NCBI GenBank assembly: GCA_016281015.1 | Contig: JAEEHS010000033.1 | Coordinates: forward strand, 31,814-95,813 | Reading direction: 5' to 3' | Source: Bacteroidales bacterium | GTDB taxonomy: Bacteria; Bacteroidota; Bacteroidia; Bacteroidales; UBA932 | DNA length: 64,000 bases | In this document: positions 29,657 to 37,371 of the stretch, piece by piece | Position numbering within the stretch: position 1 is the stretch's first letter | How the letters are laid out: each line of letters starts with the position of its first letter | Notes under the pieces: generated by a model | Told to the model about the DNA's origin: nothing | Databases searched by the model: none | Seen by the model: the letters and a program-made list of their open reading frames with translations, nothing else | Position numbers and translations under genes: made by a program

Positions 29657-30580
29657 CTACATCCGCCGGAGTTCTAGATGGAGGAACTTGGCAATCTGCT
29701 CCGAGCGGGCATAACTGGCTTCCCTCAGAACGGGAAATAACTGCTGCCGATGCGCTGTTTCCATGGCGAGAAAGGCTTTCGGATTGGATGGATACTGCTT
29801 TTCCATGACCGAGAACATGGGACCATAATCCCTGTCACTGACCCCACAAAAGGATTCCTTGATGTCGTATTCCGCCCCCGTATTGGAATTGACGGCCAGA
29901 AGCATGGATTCATAGCTACCATACAAACGGATAGACGCTTGATAGTCAATGACATTATAAGCACAGATAATACGGTCCGTCAGCTGAAACTGTTCTTTCT
30001 CACTGAGCCCGTCAAATAGGCGGCCCAGAAGCGGATAAGTAAGCGGTCGACCTGTCCTGGCCAGACTGTCCACATATTCGATGGCCCATCTCAAATGGGC
30101 AGAAGGGCGACCCGATGAAAGTGGAGAGGAGAAAGGATGGTCGCTGACGGCATAGGCGAGGAAGTTCCACTGGTAATCCTCCGCCCGCTTGGTCAGTTTC
30201 CTTTCCGGCCCATTGTTGGCAAGATAGGCAAAGGCTGTACGAAGCTGCTTCTCTCTTTGTTTCAGTGCACTGCCATACGTCTCAAACACCGGTCCCTTCC
30301 GTCCACAGGATGCGTTCCAGGCCTTGGCGAACCAAGCGTGGGTTTCCCTTTCGTAGCAGATCCGGTCTTGCTCATGGGCCGCACGGACCAGTTCATGGAT
30401 ATGGTCGACCATCAGGCAAAGACCCATCACGTCAATCTGGTACTTCCTGGCCACGACCGAGACAATGCTGAAATAGACCAATCGGTCATGGACACTGTAG
30501 AACAGCAGGCCGCCGTCACAGCTTCTCCTGTAAATGTGCTCCCATGCTCCCGGGATGAATTTTCGAATCTGACCCCTCAT
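29657..30580 (-). CDS. IS200-like / REP-associated Y1 transposase family protein (RAYT-B)
   Basis: GAWEHIYRRSCDGGLLFYSVHDRLVYFSIVSVVARKYQIDVMGLCLMVDHIHELVRA (HUH-like HIH). ATG at 30580 preferred; flanked by repeats at 29528 and 30676. Confidence 0.78.
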   Translation of the reverse strand: MRGQIRKFIPGAWEHIYRRSCDGGLLFYSVHDRLVYFSIVSVVARKYQIDVMGLCLMVDHIHELVRAAHEQDRICYERETHAWFAKAWNASCGRKGPVFETYGSALKQREKQLRTAFAYLANNGPERKLTKRAEDYQWNFLAYAVSDHPFSSPLSSGRPSAHLRWAIEYVDSLARTGRPLTYPLLGRLFDGLSEKEQFQLTDRIICAYNVIDYQASIRLYGSYESMLLAVNSNTGAEYDIKESFCGVSDRDYGPMFSVMEKQYPSNPKAFLAMETAHRQQLFPVLREASYARSEQIAKFLHLELRRM

Positions 30581-30675
30581 ACGCTTTGATGATTTGCATG
30601 GACGACTTGTCCATTGCAAAGTAAAGGAATCGTTTCGGAAAAAGCAAGGATTTTTCTACATTTTTTATGTATGTG

Positions 30676-30752
30676 TTGACTATTAAATAGTTACGCAATG
30701 TCCCTTCCCTGATTTGGGGGAAGGGACATCAGCTAAGTCATTGATAATCAGA
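30676..30752 (+). repeat. RAYT-B-associated palindromic repeat, copy 3
   Basis: tgactattaaatagttacgcaatgtcccttccctgatttgggggaagggacatcagctaagtcattgataatcag. Confidence 0.9.
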
Positions 30753-30815
30753 CTGGATGTCTGCTACCCGGCCGGGGCGAAAGGGGCCGGGGCAGGACTG
30801 GCGCCGCCGAGCGCC

Positions 30816-30858
30816 CACAGCCAGAGGACAGGCCTAGACCCTACAGCCAGAGGACAGG
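30816..30858 (+). repeat. Duplicated 16-bp segment (27-bp period) at the 3' end of the Ig-like lipoprotein gene
   Basis: acagccagaggacagg at 30816 and 30843; the gene stop is at 30841-30843. Confidence 0.85.
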
Positions 30859-33126
30859 ACGGAGGCGGGGTTTCAGAGAATTAGATGTCGGATCCTTTGC
30901 CCGGACCTGAACCGTGGAGAAGTTGAAACACCAGGCCTCGGTCTTGCTGGATTGGGTTGCAGTCCAGTAGTCATAAGGTAATCCCAAGTCTGTCAAATCC
31001 TTAAAAATCGAGGATGAATGCCCAAGGGCGACAATCTTTTCAGCGGTTTCCTTGGTCGGGACCATCCACCCGGTATGGGTAAGGGCGGCAGTCCCGAAGG
31101 TCTTCACATCCATATTGACCACCGCATATCCCGGCTTGATCTTGTGCGAACCGCCGACCCTGTTGTTGTAGTAAACCAACTGGAACTTAAGGGCATATTC
31201 GGTCTGGGCATCGGCATGAGGACCTTCCGTCCATTCGTCCTCGCTGAATATGTCATCATCGTCTTCGCTCCAGCGGAAATAGTTCGTATTGTCCGTATCA
31301 AGGGCCAATTCCGACGAAAGCACGCAGGCGTGTTTGCCGGCTTTGTTTTTAAAGCCTGGTTTGCTCGCAAGTGCATTCCACTCCGGGTCGCTGGGTAGCG
31401 TCGTTGCATACACTTTGCCGATAAAGGTCCCGAGACCGCTCACTTTCTTTGCGGCTGTAGTATTAAAATAGAAATCAGACTCTAACCTTCGCAGACCTCC
31501 GTCTGACCAGTTGAAGCGTTTGCTTGCGCTGTCGTAATAGACATAGTCTCCAGGTTTGAGATCCGTAGAATAAAACTCCGTGAAAAAGAAGTACCTTATT
31601 CCTTTATTATTATTACTGTTTCCCGAAGATGGCGTAATCCTCAGAATATAAGTTTCTCGTCTTCCATAATGGGAATTGGCCGGGTAGGTAATCGTGGTCT
31701 TGAAAGAGGACCCCGACTTGACCGTCGATATGCATTGGGAAGCATCAACGGCTGTGCCTGTAACAAATTCTACGGACTTGTACTCTTGCTTGGCGGTCGC
31801 AGGCAAGATCCGCCAAGTAACTGAGCAGGACTTGCCTTCCTTCAAATTGTAACTTGAGCCATCCAGATCGAAGTCCCCGACGATATCATCAAACTCAACC
31901 CCTGTCGCCGTGTCATAGACATAGACCTTGATCGAGGCCGAGCAGTTGCCGGCCTTTGCCGTAACAGTCGAATAAGTGGCATCTCCGCCTGCGGCATTGC
32001 CGGTAATCTTCCCCCCATAGACCGAGACCAGGCTGCCCGTAGCCGACCAACTGACAGTCGGTTCGTTCTTCATCTTGCCGCTTTTCTCAATTGTATAATA
32101 AAGGGATTCCGTATTTCCTTTGAGGAGGTCGTAACGTTCGCCGGCATTGAAGCTGATGGAGGTCACGTGACCATAGACCGTCACGGGGATTTCGATGCTC
32201 TTGGAGCCTTCACGGATGCCCCGGACGAGGATCTTGGTGCTGCCGGGCTTTTTGCCGGTGACAACCAGCGTGGTGCCGCTGCCCTGGGCGACGGTCGCGA
32301 CCGTCTCGTCCTGGGAGGCGATGATAAGGTCCTTCAGAGCGGCCGCGGAAGGCGTCAGGGTCAGCGTGACGCTGGCCGTGGTCTCGTCTGTCACCTCGAC
32401 CGAAGCAGGAGAACTGCTGATATTGGAAATCACATAGTCCGAATAGGCATCTTTCGAGAGCACGACCACCGCGATGGACTGGGCCGCCGCGGAGCCCTTG
32501 CGGGGCTGGACCTGGACGCTGCCCGTCCCGACTTGCTTCGGGACGAACTTGATCCCGCCATCCACGGCCGACACGGTGACAAGATCCGAGGCGCCGCTGA
32601 ACTTGAGCATCTGGGAAGTTGCGGAGGAGGGCTCCAGGGTCACGCCGACGACCTTGCCCTGGGTGTCGCCTTCCTTCAGGTACACCTCGGAGGAAGAGAG
32701 GATGATCTTGGAGATGGCGGTAGAGGCATAGTCTTCGGACGAGAGGACCCTCACCGTCGCCTGCTGGGAAGAGGCCGGACCGCTCTTGGCCGAAAGGGTC
32801 ACGCTAGCCTCGCCGATCTTCTTGGGCGTAAAAAAGATTCCGCCGGAGCGCCGCTCCCAGGAGACGACATCGTCAGGAGTGACTTTCACGTTCAGCATGT
32901 CGGTCGTACAGCCGGAAGGAGACAGTTTCACCTCCAGAAGGCCGCCGTCGCCGGCAGCATCCAACAGCAGCAGGGGGGCGGGCAGGGTGATGTCCGTAAT
33001 TTCATTCGCATCACCGCCGCCGGAGCCGGAACCGCCGCCGGAAGGACCGGGATCAGGGGTATTGGGTTCTTTTCCGCAGGAAAGGAAAAGCAGGAAAAGA
33101 GAGACGATGGACAAAATCTTTTTCAT
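30841..33126 (-). CDS. Lipoprotein with bacterial Ig-like (Big_2-type) repeats and a C-terminal region resembling the DUF1566/Lcl fold
   Basis: Lipobox LLFLSCG; repeated Ig-like segments; C-terminus WMVPTKETAEKIVA...YWTATQSSKTEAWCFNFSTVQVRAKDPTSNSLKPRLRPVLWL. Confidence 0.75.
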   Translation of the reverse strand: MKKILSIVSLFLLFLSCGKEPNTPDPGPSGGGSGSGGGDANEITDITLPAPLLLLDAAGDGGLLEVKLSPSGCTTDMLNVKVTPDDVVSWERRSGGIFFTPKKIGEASVTLSAKSGPASSQQATVRVLSSEDYASTAISKIILSSSEVYLKEGDTQGKVVGVTLEPSSATSQMLKFSGASDLVTVSAVDGGIKFVPKQVGTGSVQVQPRKGSAAAQSIAVVVLSKDAYSDYVISNISSSPASVEVTDETTASVTLTLTPSAAALKDLIIASQDETVATVAQGSGTTLVVTGKKPGSTKILVRGIREGSKSIEIPVTVYGHVTSISFNAGERYDLLKGNTESLYYTIEKSGKMKNEPTVSWSATGSLVSVYGGKITGNAAGGDATYSTVTAKAGNCSASIKVYVYDTATGVEFDDIVGDFDLDGSSYNLKEGKSCSVTWRILPATAKQEYKSVEFVTGTAVDASQCISTVKSGSSFKTTITYPANSHYGRRETYILRITPSSGNSNNNKGIRYFFFTEFYSTDLKPGDYVYYDSASKRFNWSDGGLRRLESDFYFNTTAAKKVSGLGTFIGKVYATTLPSDPEWNALASKPGFKNKAGKHACVLSSELALDTDNTNYFRWSEDDDDIFSEDEWTEGPHADAQTEYALKFQLVYYNNRVGGSHKIKPGYAVVNMDVKTFGTAALTHTGWMVPTKETAEKIVALGHSSSIFKDLTDLGLPYDYWTATQSSKTEAWCFNFSTVQVRAKDPTSNSLKPRLRPVLWL

Positions 33127-33217
33127 GGCGTCAAAACATTAATCCAAGCAAATGTAATACTTTATTTCCTGAAACGCAAATCGGTAAAATAAAGTAGGAA
33201 AGACGGAATAATTTTTG

Positions 33218-33225
33218 TAAATTTG
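33218..33225 (+). promoter_or_regulatory. Bacteroidetes -7 box TAAATTTG upstream of exbB
   Basis: Matches TAnnTTTG; ATG at 33283. Confidence 0.45.
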
Positions 33226-33282
33226 CAGGTTGATTGGCCTCTTAGGCCCATTACCGACCCGTTTAATACAAAAAACAACGAT

Positions 33283-34041
33283 ATGTTATTCCAACTTCTC
33301 CAAGCCGGCGCCGTCGCCGCGGACAGCCTCAGCGCTGTGGCCGAAGCCGGTGAAACCGCCGTCCAGACGGCCCCTGCCGCCGTCCAGGCCGCACCCGCAG
33401 CCCCGCAGCAGATGTCCGAGAGCCTGTTCTCCCTCTTCACGATGGGCGGTCCCCTGATGTGGGTCCTCCTCGCGCTTTCGGTCCTCGCCATCTACATCAT
33501 CGGGCGCAAATGGTGGCTCATCCACCAGGCTTCCAAGATCAACCCGAATTTCATGAACGACATCCGGGACTACCTCAACGAGGGCAAGACGAAATCCGCC
33601 ATCACCCTCTGCGGGAAGTATGACAACCCGGTGGCCCGCATGGTCGAGACAGGCATCCACCGCCTGGGACGCCCGATGGCCGACATCCAGTCCGCCATCG
33701 AGAACACCGGAAACATCGAGGTCTCCCGCCTCGAGAAGAGCCTGCCGCTGCTGGCGACCATCGCCGGCGGCGCCCCGATGATCGGATTCCTCGGAACGGT
33801 CATGGGCATGGTCCAGGCCTTCTTCAACATGTCCAAGGCCGGCAACAACATCGACATCACCCTGCTTTCCGACGGCATCTACACGGCCATGCTGACGACG
33901 GTCGGCGGCCTGATCGTGGGCATCATCGCCTACTTCGGCTACAACTGGCTGACTTCGAAGGTGTCCGACCTGGTGTACAAGATGGAAAGCTCGACGATGG
34001 AATTCATCGACATCGTCCTGAACGAACCCGGAGAGGAATAG
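33283..34041 (+). CDS. exbB: MotA/TolQ/ExbB proton channel family protein
   Basis: LPLLATIAGGAPMIGFLGTVMGMVQAFFNMSKAG...LTTVGGLIVGIIAYFGYNWL. Confidence 0.93.
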   Translation: MLFQLLQAGAVAADSLSAVAEAGETAVQTAPAAVQAAPAAPQQMSESLFSLFTMGGPLMWVLLALSVLAIYIIGRKWWLIHQASKINPNFMNDIRDYLNEGKTKSAITLCGKYDNPVARMVETGIHRLGRPMADIQSAIENTGNIEVSRLEKSLPLLATIAGGAPMIGFLGTVMGMVQAFFNMSKAGNNIDITLLSDGIYTAMLTTVGGLIVGIIAYFGYNWLTSKVSDLVYKMESSTMEFIDIVLNEPGEE

Positions 34042-34044
34042 CAT

Positions 34045-34455
34045 ATGGCACTCAAGCGATCAACGAAGGTAGATGCGGCGTTCTCGGTGTCCTCGATGAC
34101 GGACATCGTGTTCCTGCTGCTTATTTTCTTCCTCGTGACCTCGACGCTGATCAACCCCAACGCCCTGAAGCTCCTCCTGCCCAAGTCCACGGGCCAGGTC
34201 AACGCGAAGGCGACGGTCTCGGTCAGCATCAAGGACTGGCACGACGACAGCTACACCTACCACATCAACGGCGACGAGACGCCCCTGAGCTATCAGGAAG
34301 TGGAAGATGCGCTGGTGGGACTGCTGGCCGCGGAGGAAGACCCGACCTTCAGCATTTATTCCGACGAGACGGTTCCCGTCGGCGAGGTCGTCCAGATGAT
34401 GAACATCGCCAAACGGAACCATTACAAAGTCATCCTTGCCACCCAGCCCGAATAG
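34045..34455 (+). CDS. exbD: ExbD/TolR biopolymer transport protein
   Basis: FSVSSMTDIVFLLLIFFLVTSTLINPNALKLLLPKS. Confidence 0.93.
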   Translation: MALKRSTKVDAAFSVSSMTDIVFLLLIFFLVTSTLINPNALKLLLPKSTGQVNAKATVSVSIKDWHDDSYTYHINGDETPLSYQEVEDALVGLLAAEEDPTFSIYSDETVPVGEVVQMMNIAKRNHYKVILATQPE

Positions 34456-34459
34456 GTCC

Positions 34460-35251
34460 ATGAAACCCTACCAGCATACCCGGGAGCAGCGGGAGCGGCG
34501 CGCCAAACTCAGCGGGGCCGCCGTCACCCTTACCGTCCATGCGCTTGCGCTCGGACTGTGCCTGGTCACGGGCCTCAGGTACCTGGACCCGCCGCCCCCG
34601 GAGCGGACCTCGCTCCTGATCGAGTTCGACGAGGCGCCCGAGGTGGATGTCAAACCGGTGGAAAACCGCATCGGACGGGAGCCGCAGGCCGACGAGACCG
34701 ACCCGGAGAAGGAGGTGGAACTGATCCAGCGCTCCGCCTCGCCGCATGTGACCACGAAGCCGAATCTCACCCCCGAGACCCGGCCGGACCCCCACGGAGA
34801 CGTCGAGGTTCCGACCCCGAAGGTGGAAGAGCCGAAGCTGGACCCGCGGGCCTCGTTCCCCGGCATGAGCAAGAGCGACAGCCCCTCCACGACCCCGCAC
34901 GGGGCCGCCGAGGCCTCCCCTGAGTTCAAGGCCGGACAGGCGGACGGCAACACCCGGGAAGGCAAGACGGAAGGCAGCGCCAACGCCCATGTCAAGGGGC
35001 GCAACGTGCTGGGCACCCTTCCCCGCCCCAGCTATGCCACCCAGACGGAAGGGGTGGTCGTCGTACAGATCAAAGTGGACCAGTACGGAAACGTCATCGA
35101 GGCCATCCCCGGCTTTGAGGGGACGACCGTGGCGGACAAGAGCCTCTGGCAGGCCGCCAAGAATGCCGCCATGAAGGCGCATTTCAACCAGAGCGCCGAT
35201 GCACCGGTGGTGCAGCTCGGCACGATTACCTACAAATTCAAACTATTGTAA
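34460..35251 (+). CDS. TonB-like energy transducer
   Basis: N-terminal TM, P/E-rich linker, C-terminal GVVVVQIKVDQYGNVIEAIPGFEGTTVADKSLWQAAKNAAMKAHFNQS. Confidence 0.85.
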   Translation: MKPYQHTREQRERRAKLSGAAVTLTVHALALGLCLVTGLRYLDPPPPERTSLLIEFDEAPEVDVKPVENRIGREPQADETDPEKEVELIQRSASPHVTTKPNLTPETRPDPHGDVEVPTPKVEEPKLDPRASFPGMSKSDSPSTTPHGAAEASPEFKAGQADGNTREGKTEGSANAHVKGRNVLGTLPRPSYATQTEGVVVVQIKVDQYGNVIEAIPGFEGTTVADKSLWQAAKNAAMKAHFNQSADAPVVQLGTITYKFKLL

Positions 35252-35274
35252 ACGCGACGTGAGTCGCTATCATT

Positions 35275-36483
35275 ATGGAAGACAACAAGAGAGGCACGAG
35301 AAAACGTATCGTGAGAAAGGCCGGTGAAGGCCGTTCAGAAAAAGTGGATTTTTCAACCAGCCGCAGTTTTGACTCCGGGGAGCGCCCGCGCCGCGCCTAT
35401 ACCCCCCGGGGCGAAGGCCGTCCCTACGGAGAAGGCCGGAGCCACGGTGAGAGCCGCCCCTACGGCGAACGCAAACCCCGCAGCGGCGAAGGCCGCCCTT
35501 ACGGCGAGAGCCGTCCCCCCCGGGAAGAACGTCCTTACGGCGAACGCAAACCCCGCAGCGGCGAAGGCCGCCCTTACGGCGAGAGCCGGGGACCCCGCAG
35601 CGGATATGGAAAACCGGGCGGCGGCTACGGAAAACCGGGCGCAGCCCGCAAGCCCTACGCCAAGCGCAGCGGCGCCTCCGAAGGGATGAGCGCCATGCTT
35701 TCCCGGAAGCCGCAGGTGTCCGGACGCGACTGGTCGGATGACGATACCGTCAAGGCCCCCATCCAGGAGGTCGTCCGCCTCAACAAATACATCGCCAACT
35801 CGGGCGTGTGCTCCCGCCGGGAGGCCGACACGCTGATCCAGAGCGGCGTGGTGACCGTCAACGGCGAAGTCGTGACGGAACTCGGAACGAAAGTGAACGT
35901 CCTCACGGACGACATCCGCTTCAACGGGGAGCGGCTCAAGGGTGAGGACAAGATGTATATCCTGATGAACAAGCCCAAGGGCTATGTCACCACCGCCAGC
36001 GACCCCCATGCGGAGAAGACGGTGATGGACCTGCTGAAAGGCTGTCCGACGCGGGTGTTCCCGGTCGGAAGACTGGATAAGAACACCACCGGCGTGCTGA
36101 TGTTCACCAACGACGGCGAGATGGCCGAGCGCCTGACCCACCCGTCCTACAACAAGAAAAAGATCTACCAGGTGGTGCTGGACCATCCCCTCGCGGACGA
36201 AGACAGGGAGAAGGTGCTCTCGGGCATCGAACTGAGCGACGGGGTGGTCGCGGCGGATGAACTCGAATTCATCGATGCCCATGACCACCGCCAGCTTGGC
36301 ATCGAAATCCATTCCGGCAAGAACCGCATCGTCCGCCGGATTTTCGAATCCATGGGCTATGAGGTCAAGGCCCTGGACCGCGTCTATTTCGCCGGCCTGA
36401 CGAAAAAAGGCCTGAAGAAAGGCGACTGGCGCTACCTGACCGAGGGTGAAGTCAATATCCTTAAAATGGGAGCGTACGTATAA
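35275..36483 (+). CDS. RsuA/RluB-family pseudouridine synthase with a long Arg/Gly repeat N-terminus
   Basis: S4-like VRLNKYIANSGVCSRREADTLIQSGVVTVNG; catalytic VFPVGRLDKNTTGVLMFTNDGEMAERLTHP; GERKPRSGEGRPYGES repeats. Confidence 0.93.
   Translation: MEDNKRGTRKRIVRKAGEGRSEKVDFSTSRSFDSGERPRRAYTPRGEGRPYGEGRSHGESRPYGERKPRSGEGRPYGESRPPREERPYGERKPRSGEGRPYGESRGPRSGYGKPGGGYGKPGAARKPYAKRSGASEGMSAMLSRKPQVSGRDWSDDDTVKAPIQEVVRLNKYIANSGVCSRREADTLIQSGVVTVNGEVVTELGTKVNVLTDDIRFNGERLKGEDKMYILMNKPKGYVTTASDPHAEKTVMDLLKGCPTRVFPVGRLDKNTTGVLMFTNDGEMAERLTHPSYNKKKIYQVVLDHPLADEDREKVLSGIELSDGVVAADELEFIDAHDHRQLGIEIHSGKNRIVRRIFESMGYEVKALDRVYFAGLTKKGLKKGDWRYLTEGEVNILKMGAYV
35400..35650 (+). repeat. In-frame tandem repeats encoding RPYGE/RKPRSGEGRPYGES
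   Basis: cttacggcgaacgcaaaccccgcagcggcgaaggccgcccttacggcgagagccg-type block occurs twice; ggc(g)gcggctacggaaaaccggg-type units at the end. Confidence 0.88.
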
Positions 36484-37361
36484 TGCACAGGGCCGGATTC
36501 GTCAATATCATCGGGAACCCGAATGTCGGCAAGTCCACGCTGATGAACGCCCTGGTGGGTGAAAAACTGTCCATCGTCACGGCGAAGGCGCAGACGACGC
36601 GCCACCGGATCATGGGCATTGTCAACGGAGCGGATTTCCAGATCGTCTATTCGGACACGCCGGGCATCCTGAAGCCCAGCTACCGGCTCCAGCAGAGCAT
36701 GCTGAACTTCGTGGACACGGCCATCGGGGACGCGGACATCATCCTGTATGTCACCGACACCGTCGAAAAGGCGGACAAGAACGACGCCTACATCGAAAAG
36801 CTCCGGAAGGTGGACTGCCCGGTGGTGGTGGTCATCAACAAGATCGACCTTTCCTCGCAGGAAAAGGTGGTCGCGCTGATGCAGTGGTGGAAGAACGAGC
36901 TTCCCAAGGCCGAGATCATCCCGGCTTCGGCCCAGGAGCATTTCAACCTGGAGAGCATCCTGGAGGCGGTTTCATCCCGTCTGCCGGAGGCGCCGGCGTG
37001 GTTCGACAAGGACCAGTTCACGGACAAGAACCTGCGCTTTTTCGCTTCGGAAATCCTGCGGGAGAAGATCTTCCTCAACTACGCCGAGGAAATTCCCTAC
37101 AGCTGCCAGGTGGAGATCGAGGCCTTCCATGAAGGAGAGGACCGCTATGAGATCAGTGCGGTCATCTATGTGATGCGGGACAGCCAGAAAGGCATCCTCA
37201 TCGGCAAGGGCGGCGCGATGCTCAAGAAAGTGGGGACCCAGGCCCGGCTGGAGATGGAGGATTTCTTCCAGAAGAAGGTGTTCCTGTCGACCTTTGTGAA
37301 AGTGGACCCCGACTGGCGGGAATCCCGCAAGGAGCTCCGCCGTTTCGGATACGAATTCTAA
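36483..37361 (+). CDS. era: GTPase Era
   Basis: VNIIGNPNVGKSTLMNAL...SDTPGIL...NKIDL; KH-domain KGILIGKGGAMLKKVGTQAR. Confidence 0.97.
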   Translation: MHRAGFVNIIGNPNVGKSTLMNALVGEKLSIVTAKAQTTRHRIMGIVNGADFQIVYSDTPGILKPSYRLQQSMLNFVDTAIGDADIILYVTDTVEKADKNDAYIEKLRKVDCPVVVVINKIDLSSQEKVVALMQWWKNELPKAEIIPASAQEHFNLESILEAVSSRLPEAPAWFDKDQFTDKNLRFFASEILREKIFLNYAEEIPYSCQVEIEAFHEGEDRYEISAVIYVMRDSQKGILIGKGGAMLKKVGTQARLEMEDFFQKKVFLSTFVKVDPDWRESRKELRRFGYEF

Positions 37362-37371
37362 AATAGTCATT

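Noticed and set aside
29224-30752. CRISPR interpretation of the three 76-bp repeats
   Set aside because: Spacing is irregular (hundreds of bp), one copy is inside truA, a transposase lies between copies, and no cas genes are present.
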